NCBI GenBank assembly: GCA_030015575.1
Contig: CM057344.1
Location: 186,823,044 to 186,887,043, forward strand
Direction of reading: 5' to 3'
Origin: Agapanthus africanus
Taxonomy: Eukaryota; Streptophyta; Magnoliopsida; Asparagales; Amaryllidaceae
DNA length: 64,000 nt
This document shows positions 1-10,591 of this stretch, in pieces (the stretch's first letter is position 1; each line of letters begins with the position of its first letter). The position numbers and the translations under genes were made by a program. The notes under the pieces were generated by a model, which ran no database searches, had not been told where the DNA came from, and saw only the letters and a list, made by a program, of their open reading frames with translations.

Positions 1-734
1 AAACAGTAACTAATTAACAAGTTGATTAGCATCTGGATCAAGAAAATGATAGGAAAAACAATTGACTATGATATATAATGACAAGTCTATTACCATGACT
101 CTCGACTAACAAAGGTGGCTTTTCGTCCTCGGTAGCATGATAATTGGGATTTCATGGCGAATAAAAATATGCATATGCCATTTGACCGGGTACTTCAATA
201 GGAAACACAATGAGGTCGGGTGTACTGAAGTACGCTTTGTATTTCGCTATATCAGGTGATGAAGCCCAAGCCCTAGCTAGCCCCAGCCCCACCCCAACCG
301 AACCCTATCGAAGGTAAAGAACGTCCTTACACTTTCATATTTCTATTAATGATGCAAGTCTCCACCAAATTAAATTCTTGCAATATCATTCTTTTTAGAG
401 TATGTCTAATTTAAAAGATAGAATTTTCAAAGTTGGGCAACCAAGAAAAAGTAACAAGGGATTTTACATACATGTCAAAGCTTTGATTATTTATTTATTT
501 ATTTTCCATTTCATATTAGTAATTTTATATGTTTGATGATGGCAAGAAATATAAATTATATTAGAACATTGTACATACCTAATTTGCACTTGAAATCGGT
601 TTTTTCTTTTATCAGTACTCGTTGACATACAGTAACAAACAATGTTTGATTAGAAGGACCCAAGATTTTCTCGATCAACAATAATTTTAGTAATCAAACT
701 AGGCTAAAATTGCTGGAAATTTCTCTCAGGTTTG

Positions 735-985
735 CCAAATTCAGCAAACCCCAGCCCCAGCCCAGCCCCACCACAACCCCAACCTAACCCCAGCCCCAGT
801 CCCAGCCCAGCCCCAGCCCCAGCCCCAACCCAACCCAGCCCCAACCTAACCCTAACCCCACCCCCAGCCCCAGCTAAACCCCAACCCCAACCCTAACCCT
901 AACCCCAGCCCCAGCCCCAGCCGAACCCCAACCCCAACCGCAACCCCTGCCGAACCCCAACCCCAACCGCAACCCCAGCCCCAGC
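735..985. repeat. C-rich degenerate minisatellite, telomere-like
   Basis: The tract is built from short units such as CCCCAG, CCCCAAC and CCCTAAC, with short runs of CCCTAACCCTAACCCC. It is reproduced at 49945-50225 with different unit counts. The units are not the regular plant telomere heptamer CCCTAAA, so this is best called a C-rich minisatellite inside the CACTA 5' region. The complementary strand is G-rich and could form quadruplexes; that is inference. Confidence 0.75.
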
Positions 986-1040
986 CATGAACCCTAGCCC
1001 TAAAATAATCAAAAATTTGTTTAATTAATGATTTACTAAC

Positions 1041-1210
1041 CTGTGCAGTGGAGGAGACGATCGATCGGTGGCGATGACGAAACGGAGGCGACGAAGAACG
1101 GTGATGAGAATGGCGGTGGCGACGACGAGAACGGCAATGGCGACGACGAGAACGACATGAGAGATTTGGGGATTTTGGGTTCGCACGCGATCGAGAAAGA
1201 GAGAAAGAGA
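1041..1210 (-). other. Putative CACTA leader exon with splice donor
   Basis: On the minus strand a CT-rich start is followed by a Ser/Pro-rich reading stretch. It ends in a good donor, CACAG|GTTAGT, with the donor G at 1040. Copy B (50271-50470) keeps the donor but has no ATG at the equivalent position, which favours an untranslated leader exon over a coding one. It lies at the promoter side of the CACTA element, as first exons do in En/Spm-type genes. The matching acceptor would be near the tnp2 start at about 17127 (GTCAG|AGTT). Confidence 0.4.
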
Positions 1211-1257
1211 TAATCAGCGTAGGCGATCTGTACCTTTTTAATTAAATCGCTATTTAG

Positions 1258-1459
1258 ATGCCCCTACGGATTTGTCCGTGGGTCCTTGGTTTGCGGCTCT
1301 GTAGGGGCAAACACCAAATTAAGATTTAATATTTTTACTCTTGAACGTCTTGGACCGTAGGGGCAACCTTCTGGCCCTACAGCTTAATCCGTAGGGCCAA
1401 TATAAATCTGTCCCTATGGATTTCATTATCCGTAGGGGCAACCCCCTATTTTAGTAGTA
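1258..1459. repeat. CACTA subterminal palindromes and terminal repeat (5' end)
   Basis: Several units of CCCCTACGGAT paired with (A)TCCGTAGGGGC occur here, followed by a terminal sequence. The reverse complement of that terminal sequence begins TACTACTAAAATAGGGGG. The same units fill 9782-10320 at the opposite end of the full element. In CACTA elements such arrays are the binding sites of the element-encoded TNPA-type protein; the assignment here is by analogy. Confidence 0.7.
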
Positions 1460-2161
1460 TCAACAGACGAAAAAGAGAAATTTTTGGTATCTTCCGTTAC
1501 TCTGTTAGGAGGCTAATGGCGAGTATCGGTTATGGTTTTAAAATCTTCTCAACCACTCTTCTTTTTCTAAAGTCCCTAAATTTTTTCACAAATTGGCTTT
1601 AACATTATGGTTTCAATCAAAAATCTCTTAAATTGATCAAGGAAACCGTTTCATTTTTCTCAAGTTTCTCGAACAACGAGTTTGTCGAGTGCCCTTGTCC
1701 CTTCAAATGCAAGCTTTGAGTTTGTGGCAATCTCGTATGAAAAGAGAGCGAATTCTTTAGTCTCTAAATCCTAATTTTCAACTAAGCGAGAATGTGAGTT
1801 TTTTTATGTGAGAAACACATGCCTAAACAACTGAAAGGTAAGATAACGGTTCAAGCACAAGCTTCAGTTACATCTTTCTAATTGGACACTAACTTTTGAT
1901 GAAAAACTAGTGAGGAGATCTTTTTAGTGCAATTTAAGTGAATGAGGGATTTTTTTTGAGTAAATATGAAGTATGAAAGGGATTTTTATTTATTAGTGAA
2001 GCAGAAAGGGGGTTTTTGTAACATTTCAAAAAAATAAAATATTACTTTTAGAATTTAAATATTAAAATAATATATTTCATTAAAACTATTCGATTTCGAA
2101 TTGGGGTTTTCGTAAAATGGTATAATTATATACCAATATTTGGAAAATATTTAGAGATTAA
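1460..2161. other. Host block F1, no recognised gene
   Basis: About 700 bp of AT-rich sequence is present three times (also 50708-51411 and 59033-59735). I see no convincing reading frame. In unit C it follows block F2 directly, so F2-F1 is probably one continuous host sequence. The first three bases, TCA, are the CACTA target-site duplication. Confidence 0.6.
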
Positions 2162-3517
2162 TGTTGGATATATGTATGCCCTAAAGGCCATTATATGATA
2201 GTGGATGTATCGGTATGTGTATATATATATATATATTCAGAGGACATCCTTGCTCGACATGATAGTATGCTATCTGGTTGTTCTTTATCTTGATATGTTC
2301 ACTTGATCGTGCATATTACTCATTTGGCACATGTTGATAAAGCCCTTAGGATATTTGCTTGACTACTGGGACTATGATGCAGATCATACTAGTGGAACAT
2401 GAGTAGTTTATAGGCATATCCTTAAGATGTTCCCAGTCGTGGGTGTATCGAGACGGGGCATCGATATTCCAGAGTAGACTAGCGTATACGTTACTTGATC
2501 CATATGATGGGCGATGGATGATCCCATATCCATTGGTGTGGTGACACCAAAGACCGTATATGGGTGCTCAGTGGAGACTGGGTACACTGAACGGACTCAT
2601 CGAGAACTCTTATGTGGTATTATATCTATCGTCGGATAGCAGTTCTCAGGTGACACTGGTACATGTTAGTCTATAGACCTGAGATCGTCATAGAGTCTTG
2701 TGTGTCCTCCCACTGTACTTTGATCTCCACCCTACCACGGCTCTACTGAGTCGTGTAAATAGGTGGATTTTGGGTACAGTCTCGAGGCACATGGAGGCAA
2801 TGAGCGATAGGAGGGGTTTCGTCTCTCCCGGTATTGGGGGTTGATGTTGCGCTATGCTCAATTGGCTATAACAGGAAGTCCCTGACCAGGGCTGATGAGA
2901 TTTACTGATAAGTGTTATCAGTAGTTGCTCGATCTGTTATGAGCCAAATACCGGCATGACTTATTGAGTTATTGGGGTCGACGATACCATCCCTAGACTC
3001 GATATGCGGCATATCTGACGAAGTGACCGGACTGTATGGTAAGTGTTGCCAGTTGGCTCGACGGGAGTTTTGAGAGGTTCGCTTGTGTTTCTTCTAATCA
3101 CTCAATACCTGGGAGCCGTTACGTACAGCTTGTGCCGCTCACGGTTTGTGGGTATGTGATATGATCACTGCCTACTACCAGCGTATTAATGAGTCTTAGA
3201 GTCCCACAAAGGGTTTTCCAAGCTCAGGCGAAAAGATGTGGGGTGCATATGGGATATGCACGGGAGCTCGATTAAATGCGTGTATTTGATACCGTATTTT
3301 AATCGGTTGTTTACTATTGGACGGGTCGTATGTGATATGACCGGGTTATTAAATCAAGTGTTGATTTAATATTAAGTCCATTAGCTCATTTATTAAAACC
3401 TATTTCTTTATGATGCATGCATGAGTTTATGTATATGTTGATATGGATGCAAACTTGCATGCATACATGTGTCATGGTTGATGATACGTTGGTGATGGCA
3501 ATGCAAGACTCACATGG

Positions 3518-3565
<48 letters not shown>

Positions 3566-3932
3566 TTATTATTGAGAAAAGCAAAATGGGAATAAAATCA
3601 TGATTGATTTTCTACACTCTTGTTTTGTGTTGACTAAAGTCAAAACCATGGTTTCATTTCCCATGGTTTTTGTTGCCCATTATTTTGCTTAAACTCAAGT
3701 ATCAAAATATCTAGATATTTTGTAACCATGGTTTGGGATGAGATAACACACACACACTCTCTCTCTTGATTATGTTTATTCTCACATGAGTTAAGCTAAG
3801 CCATCTCCTCCTTCTTCTTCCCCATTTAAGCTCTCTAACTTTTTCAAGTGAGTGAAGAACATAAATAGAAAAAGATTTTTAAGTGAGATCAAAACCCATA
3901 TCACCAATTTAAATTAGTCTAGCCCACTAGTG
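2162..3932 (+). mobile_element. Copia LTR V, truncated at its 3' side
   Basis: It starts TGTTGGATATATGTATGCCC and follows the same layout as the complete copia LTRs in this window, including the ATGGGCGATGGATGATCCCA block and the TCTCTCCCGGTAT block. It stops at 3932, where element IV begins, about 430 bp short of the roughly 2.2 kb full length. No primer site or internal region follows. Copies are at 51412-53158 and 59736-61450. No coding capacity. Confidence 0.8.
3520..3562. repeat. (CA)n(TA)n microsatellite inside LTR V
   Basis: A pure dinucleotide run. The matching positions are (TA)n near 52763-52785 in unit B and a shorter (CA)n near 61073-61088 in unit C, so it has turned over since duplication. 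Confidence 0.9.
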
Positions 3933-6137
3933 TGTTAGGTGTATGTATGCCCTAGAGGCCATTATTGTACATATGATGTATATTATAGTAGATGTTTGGA
4001 CATATATAGAGAGGACTTTCTTGCTCGACATGATAGTATGCTATCTGCTTGCTCTTTATCTTATCATGTATACTTGTCTTTTGTTACTGTCTTGTGGTTA
4101 CATGTTGGTAAAGCCCTTAGGATGTGTACTTGACTACCAGGATTATGATGCAGATCATACTAGTGGGGCCATGGTAGTCCATAAGTTCATCCTTTAATGT
4201 TCCTAGTCGTGCGTGTATTGAGACGGGGCATTAATATACCATAGTAGACTAGCGTATACGCTTCTCGACCCATGAGATGGGAGATGGATGATCCCATATC
4301 CATTGGTGTTTGACATCAGAGATGGTATATGGGTGCTCAGAGGAGACTGGGTACACTGGATGGACTCGCCGAGAACTCCTAGATAGTATTATACCTCACG
4401 TCAGATATCAGTTCTCTGGTGACACTGGTACATGTTAGTTTGTAGATCCGAGATCATTATAGAGTCTTGTGTGATTCCCACTGTGCTTTGATTTCCACCT
4501 TACCATGTTCAAGAGGACGTGCAAAACGGTGGTTTTTGGGTACAGTCACGAGTCACATGGAGGCAATGAGCAATTGGAGGGGTTTTGTCTCTCCCGTTAT
4601 TGGGGGTTGATATTGCGCTGTACTCCATTAGCCATAACAGGGAAGTCCCTGGCCAGCGCTGATTTAAAGATTTACTGGTAAGTGTTATCAGTAGTTTCTC
4701 GACCCGTTATAAGCCTCATATCGGCATGACTTATCGGATATTGGGTCTGGCGTTTACCACCCCTAGACTGGATATGCGACATATCAGACGAGGAGACCGG
4801 ACTGTACGGTAGTGTTACTGACAGGCTTTACAGGAGCTAGAGCGGGCTTGCTTGCTGATCTTCTGATCGTTCAATACCCGGGTAGTCGTTACGTCCAGCT
4901 AGTACCGCTGACGGCTTGTGGGTGCTTGATGTGATCATCACCTACTGCCGGCGTATTAACGAGTCTTTAGAATCCTACATAGAGGTTTTATTGGCTCAGG
5001 CAAAACGAAGTAGGAGCACATATGCGATATGTGCGGGACCGAGAATAATATGAGTATGTGGTACCGTATTCTATTCTCGCAATATTTGTATCGGACGGTT
5101 ATATGTGATATAGCCGGGTTATCGAATCAAGTGTTGATTCGATAAGTTGGTACATATAATATTAGTCAGTTATATCTGATATAGCCGGATTATTAAATCG
5201 AGTGTTGATTTGATAATTTAGTGTATAATTGTATATTTGATATACTAGTTTACATTAACTAATATTAGCTCACTTAAGCATTTATTTTTCTCACATGTGC
5301 ACACTTAATATATATGTGATATATATTAATTGTGTTCTATTTTATGTCATGGTTGATGACACACACTACATGGGTGTATGAGACTTACACCATACTAATT
5401 ATAATGTAGGGTTTAGATATTTAAAGTATATCCAAATTAGTGGATAATTAGTCACATGCATGAAGGTTGTAGAAGCTTGTGGATGCATTGACTTAGTCCA
5501 CTCATTTTGTTTTACTTAAGATATTTATTATCCTAACCATTATAATTTAGCTATGGTTATCTCTCTACATGAGTTAGTATATGATACAAACTCACCCATG
5601 GTTGATTCTCTCACCTTATTAGTTCATTCTCATATCTTGACTTCATCTTCTTCATCCTTGATAAAAAGCTTACCGGCTTTTTCCAAAGTGAGAAAACATT
5701 GTGAGAAAAATAAAACTAAAGTGAGCCCACTTCCTACTTCATCATTCTCTACTAAATTAGTACTTTAGTATATGGTGTTAGCTTCACTAATCTCTCATTA
5801 GTGAAGTAGTAGCTTGAGTTAGTGTCTCCTCGACGTAGATCATCTTCGGCCTCGAAGACTTCAAGTAAGATCGTTCCTTTCACCTTGAGAAACCATGCAA
5901 GAGTCCGGGAGTTCCATGATCGCAGCGAAGGGACCAGTACAAGGAGCTATTGAAGTGAAGGACCGGTCTACAAAGGTTGTATTCCGTTATCACTTAGATG
6001 TAAAGTAGTTTACATTTCGTTTCTAACCCTAATTCTCAAATAAAGATCCTTGCTTAACTTGTTTGGCACTTGAAAATTTTAAATACGGCATGTTAGATAC
6101 CTTGTAGAACCTTGTTCTACTGCCTAAGAACCTTACA
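3933..6137 (+). repeat. 5' LTR of element IV
   Basis: It runs from TGTTAGGTGTATGTATGCCC to CCTTACA, 2205 bp, and is followed after one base by a Met-tRNA-type primer site. It is homologous to the LTRs of III. The copy in unit B is 53159-55364. Confidence 0.85.
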
Positions 6138-6138
6138 G

Positions 6139-6151
6139 TGGTATCGGAGCC
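6139..6151 (+). promoter_or_regulatory. Primer-binding site of element IV (variant)
   Basis: TGGTATCGGAGCC differs by one base from the TGGTATCAGAGCC seen in I, III and the unit B copy (55366). In copia elements this site pairs with the 3' end of initiator Met-tRNA to prime reverse transcription. Confidence 0.85.
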
Positions 6152-6337
6152 TAACTAGAGCATTAGGTGTTGCGTAGGCGAAATTAAAAGTCCGAATGAA
6201 CTCCGAATAACCATATTTTCCCACTTTCTGGAAATTTTTTCAAATGTTGAATTTTCATATTAAAAATATTCAGAAAATCATGCAGGTAATTCTATGGACC
6301 CTCTTGAAAAACGAGTCCCTAAGTCGGTTTAGTGACT

Positions 6338-6378
6338 GCGGAACCGCGGCCAAAACATGGTTTTGGCGGCGGTTCCGC
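6338..6378 (+). other. GC-rich leader hairpin, element IV
   Basis: Arms GCGGAACCGC and GCGGTTCCGC, extended by GGCCAAAAC against GTTTTGGC, enclose a three-base loop. It lies about 190 nt after the primer site. Equivalent palindromes sit at the same distance in I, II and III. Confidence 0.75.
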
Positions 6379-7417
6379 GGCGCCACTAAGGAGGCAAGGG
6401 ACGACACTTCAACGGTTGGTCCATTGGTACTGGAGCATACTTCTGGGAATTTTTAATAGTGCTTAAGAATTGAGCTCTCTGAGAATTTTGGGAATTCGTT
6501 GATTCGATCGAATTATTTAACGTCGTCTAGCTTTCTGTAATGAGATACAATAATTGGAATCCACAAATATATTTGTTGCGTGTAAATCTAACATTTCGGT
6601 CTCGGGTGTAATCGGAAATCTTGTTGAATTGTCCGACGTATTTTGAAAAGGTGTTTTCATGGATGAGACCTAAATGCGAGCTTTACATTGTTAGGCATGA
6701 AATCTTGGATATGAGATATCCCGGGTTTATGATGACTAATAGCAGTTACGATTCCAATTGTTGTAGTTTTTCATTTTCTTTTCTGCGACCGTAATTGTAG
6801 TATGTGATGTATCGCCGGTTTTGTTGCTATACGTCAACGACAATTGGGATACGCATATTTACTTACGTTGATGACATGTGATGTTATATGTTGCTGTATA
6901 TGTTATATTGGATCGTCGTGTTTTGAATAGCCGGGGTTTTATGTGAGATGAGAGTTTTTATTTTTATTCATGTAAAATTCATTGTATGTAATATTCTTTT
7001 ATTGAGGCACTTCCGGATTGAGGATGATGTCACCATTGTTGTATATTATTTACTTCTCCGCTTTAAGATAGACCCAAAGAGGGGAGCACAAGTAACCGGG
7101 TTTTAGAGTCCAGTGGGAGACCAACTCGAGAAGTCGAGTCTGGGTCTCCTAACTCTAGAATTGGTAGGGTTGCTTGCCGTTCTCGTAGGGGTCTAGGGAT
7201 GTGGGTTTGGCTACTCATTGCGACCGTAAAATCCGTGTTTTATACAGGCTCAAAATAAAACATGGACCTCTTAATATATCCAATATTTCATATGTTTCTT
7301 CTGCTGCTCTGTGATGTGATCACTGTGGATTCTGAGACGAATGCTTTATTATTGTATATATGATATATAATAAACGTTGCTTATATTTTACACCTGCGCT
7401 AGTCCCGTCCCGGTATG

Positions 7418-7440
7418 CCGTTAGTTAAGTAACCTAACGG
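7418..7440 (+). other. Leader stem CCGTTAG/CTAACGG, element IV
   Basis: An inverted repeat with a 9-nt centre. Counterparts are at 42843-42865 (III), 25033-25053 (I, minus), 33033-33053 (II, minus) and 56637-56659 (unit B). Confidence 0.65.
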
Positions 7441-7617
7441 TGCATAACGGGACACTATGGCGAATGTAGATGGTATAAGCGTACGTTGTATTTTCGTTTC
7501 TTCTGTGATGCTTAGGAAGCTTAAATGATGGGACTTCATTAATGAGATTAGTGAAAAAAAAGAAACCTAAAATATATTGTAAAATCAAATTTATAAAAAA
7601 AAGCGTAGCTCTAGTCT

Positions 7618-7872
7618 AGCTTTGCATAGCGGTATTCCATGTAGAATATCCAGCACCTTATTCGATAAGAAGAGCTGAGATCCCTTCACCGGGAGTGACC
7701 TTTTTAGCGAAACTAGCAGATACTACAACACTCGGTTTGTTTTTGGATTGTTTTTATAGTTTCTGCTTTGCATAGTGATATTTATGAAGTATTCTGCACC
7801 TTATTTGATAAGGAAAGAGTCAAGATCCCTTCAACAGGAGAGACCTATTTAGCAAAACTAGTGAAAGCCTAA
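7618..7872 (+). repeat. Two-copy leader tandem repeat, element IV
   Basis: Two imperfect copies of about 150 bp each run from TTTGCATAG, through GATCCCTTCAMCRGGAG, to AGCRAAACTAG. The same doublet exists in III (43033-43280) and II (32596-32835), so it predates their separation. Confidence 0.6.
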
Positions 7873-7995
7873 AAAACACTCATTTTCCAAAAATCACTTG
7901 TTTTTACAACGATATCAAGTTCATTACGCTCATGATTTTCTTAAAAACCTGCGTAGCCCTCCGTTATTTCAGATAAGTATTATTTAGTATTCGTG

Positions 7996-8026
7996 CTATA
8001 GTAGTTTGGCATCCGCCAAGGCGAAG
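7996..8026 (+). other. First hairpin of the three-hairpin cassette, element IV
   Basis: Inner stem TTGGC/GCCAA with loop ATCC. The unit B copy (57217-57247) keeps an outer stem CTATG/CGTAG. The truncation breakpoint of IV falls at the second hairpin, just after TTTGG near 8100. Confidence 0.6.
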
Positions 8027-8100
8027 TGTACGGTAGCTGATTAGTTTTATCTATAGCATGAGATGCGATTGGATTAGGGTATTCGTACGGCGTAGTTTGG

Positions 8101-9781
8101 CCTCCGATGAAGTTTTCAAGATAATACAACCAAGGACATTTTCGGTTCTCAACTCTAATAACATGCTTTTCAAGTTTTGGAGCGCTCCAATTTCAACTGA
8201 GCTTAATCTCAGCAGCAAGTATCAGTTTATTAGCCATCTATGCATTGATGGTAGACTATAGACTCCTAAGCCTAGCACATATTACAATACATCGACACCA
8301 TGCAAACCAGAGTAAACCAAAGAACTAAACATAAAATATAATTATTGGCTTGAAGGAACCTAAACAGGGTTGATTACTGAATTCAATATTAATCCATTTT
8401 TTCACTCTACCTGTCTAAGAAAATTTCATACGGGAAAAAAAACATGTGTATGTATCAACAACAAACAATATGAACATCGCTTTATCGGTTCACTTCTCAC
8501 TTGCCATGTCAAGACACGGTTCACAAAGGGATACCCAAACTATGTTTATCTCATCACATGCCGTCCATAGTCATGTTTTCAACTTGATACAACATCCAAT
8601 AAGCAAGTAGCACACAAAAATGCATCAAAGACACTCCAATATGCCAACTTGCCATCAAAAGACAATAAAACCCACAGCTTTCATGTATGCAAGGTAAGGA
8701 AATAGAGAAACCAATAATAAAAGGTATACTCTTAAGATATTCACATAAGAATACAAAGGGGAAGCAAATGCACTTGAAATGTAAATTATGAATCACACGA
8801 AAAACATCCCAACGCAATCAATTGACAATAATATGAAATATAATGGTGTCAGTATCATAATAAATCATATGCATAACATTATATTTACCGAGAGGGCGTG
8901 ACACAAAAAGAAAAACCGGGTCAATCGGTAACAAAAATTAGAGCGTCGTATTTTTTTTCTGATAACAAAAAACAGAGAGAGAGAGAGAGATTTGTAAGAT
9001 GGGATAATCCACGGTCTTCTGATTAGAGAGAGCCTACAAGGAAACAAACCCTATCCCTGAGAATGGATCGAAAAGAGGGGGAGAAATACAAAATCCTAGA
9101 AATTAGAGAGAGAGAGAGAGAGAGAGAGAGATTCCGAGGAAATTTAGGAGCGAGAGATTATAAAGGACGTCTCAGCTTTGATCCAACGCAGCTATTCACT
9201 ATTCAATTTTGAGGCCTTGCGCTGAGGAAAAACGCAGCAGTCTCCGCCGTTGGATTCGATCCCGCTAAAGGTAGGAATTGAATACTGCCCGTACACGCGT
9301 CTTAAGATATATACGCATCTTGTGCCATGTGTCTTTTTGGCCGACTAGAATTTTTGCAATGTTATATATGTAAGATGTTAGTGAAGAATATTTAGAAAGA
9401 TTTTAAAGGATTATGATAAAAATCTTCTCTGTTTCTCTACTATTATTATAGGCCAAAAAGAATGAGTCATTTGATTTTGAAATCGATTGGTGACGTGGAT
9501 TATTATTTTCTCAAAGATATCAAACAAAAAAACACCGTCGTTTTATGTGTAATACACGTAGTTAAATACCACGTAATATTTATTTTACAAGTGTGATACA
9601 TGTACTTAAATCGGCACATCATTATTATTTTACAAGTGCGATGCAGGTAATTAAATCAATAAAGAAATCTCTCATAAAAAATTTAGCTTTTTATATTTCA
9701 CTAATTACCAAAAAATCCCTACATACTTCACATTTACTTAAAAGACCCTCCAAACATTTAAATTGGACCAAAAAGCCCTCA
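8101..9781. other. Host block F2 with possible gene 5' fragment on minus strand
   Basis: On the minus strand, about 9250-8889 looks like a plant first exon. It has CT-rich microsatellites and a donor-like CTCTCG|GTAAATAT at 8888. Downstream, about 8230-8110 in copy A (57440-57320 in copy B) reads in copy B as a short Leu-rich segment with LQNLKSVLLELRTENVLGY; copy A differs by several substitutions there. I do not recognise a family. The fragment is fused to the truncated leader of element IV at 8100, so any gene here is incomplete. The rest is AT-rich with no clear signal. Confidence 0.35.
9102..9131. repeat. (GA)n microsatellite
   Basis: A dinucleotide run in the putative 5' UTR of the F2 fragment. 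A second, shorter run is at about 8975-8989. The matching run in unit B (58345-58383) is longer. Confidence 0.9.
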
Positions 9782-10320
9782 TACTACTACAAATAAGGGT
9801 TGCCTCTACGGATTTATTCGTAGGAGCAAACCACTGCCCCTACGGATAAATCCGTAGGGACAAGAAAATACCCTATAGGTACAAACGCCGTAGGTGCAAG
9901 TTGAAGCCCTGAACTTGCCCCTATGGACAAAAACTTGCCCCTACGGGGTTCTGTGTAGGTCCCGTTTGCCCTACGGAGTAGGCCGTAGGGGAAAAAAAAT
10001 ATTTTATTTACGGTATTTTAAAATAGATTACTTGTACCTACGGAGTAATCCGTAGGGCCAAGTAGTAGCCCCTACGGATACATGCGTAGGTACATATCCG
10101 TAGGGGCAAAATATCAGAAATCCTGATATTTTGCCCCTACGGATAACTCCGTAGGGGCATTTGTTTGCTCCTACGGATATATCCGTAGGGGCAATCCCAA
10201 CCCCCTGATATTGAGATCATAGGTGAAAGTATCAGTTATTCTGATATTTTTCCCCTACGGTTTAATCCGTAGGGGCAACATGTGTACCTACGGATTAATC
10301 CCTAGATACATATTATCAAG
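9782..10320. repeat. CACTA 3' terminal repeat and subterminal palindromes
   Basis: About ten units of the form CCTACGGAT-NN-ATCCGTAGG occur in roughly 500 bp, many of them complete palindromes (for example near 9838-9861, 10133-10160 and 10171-10192). They share the 12-bp core TCCGTAGGGGCA with the other end. In this family such repeats bind the TNPA-type protein that brings the ends together. The next 270 bp (10320-10590) is AT-rich and holds nothing I recognise. Confidence 0.75.
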
Positions 10321-10591
10321 TTTTTTTTAAAAAAAGGCTGCCTGATTTTTTCTCACCATATGCACAATAATATATACATCAATCAAATATAAAATTAATC
10401 ATCACACAACATATATCGCAGTATTCATAATCACATCTCACGCATATAATATACAAAAGAAACCAAAAAACAGAATATAATATAAATATAAACACCGTAG
10501 GACCACCAATATCAATATCGTCCAAAATGTAGTACAATATGTATCATATAAATAAATACATGTTTCAAAAAATAAGAATCAAAAAGCTACC

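Larger units (their letters stand above)
1..1459 (-). mobile_element. 5' end of a CACTA-like element, cut by window start
   Basis: This stretch matches 49196-50707, the 5' (promoter-side) end of the CACTA-like element at 9782-50707, with roughly 2-3% differences by eye. It ends with the same terminal sequence (…TTTTAGTAGTA) followed by TCA. It contains, in order, about 730 bp of AT-rich sequence with no recognised gene, a C-rich tract, a putative leader exon on the minus strand, and subterminal palindromes. Its transposase half lies outside the window or is missing. It shows that the CACTA element was itself duplicated along with the flanking unit. Confidence 0.8.
3933..8100 (+). mobile_element. 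Copia element IV, 5' LTR plus leader only
   Basis: A full-length 5' LTR, a primer site and about 2 kb of leader align with the first part of element III. Homology stops at about 8100, after GTAGTTTGG, where host block F2 begins. The gag-pol region and 3' LTR are absent, so the element cannot move itself. It lies directly at the end of truncated LTR V, which suggests IV inserted into V and one deletion then removed the rest of both. The same breakpoint is present in unit B near 57321. Confidence 0.8.
1460..9781. repeat. Duplicated unit A (F1 - LTR V - element IV - F2)
   Basis: A block of about 8.3 kb is repeated almost completely at 50708-59032 (unit B), and its first part again at 59033-61467 (unit C). 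All copies share the same LTR V insertion, and A and B share element IV and its truncation, so duplication came after those insertions. A CACTA end abuts the left side (ending 1459) and a CACTA start abuts the right side (9782). Confidence 0.85.

Noticed and set aside
735-985. True interstitial telomere
   Set aside because: Units are mixed and mostly CCCCAG or CCCCAAC; the plant heptamer CCCTAAA is not tandemly repeated.
8554-8817. An 87-residue minus-strand frame kept in both units (also 57775-58038)
   Set aside because: Conservation reflects the recent duplication. The sequence looks intronic and hydrophobic, with no recognisable family.
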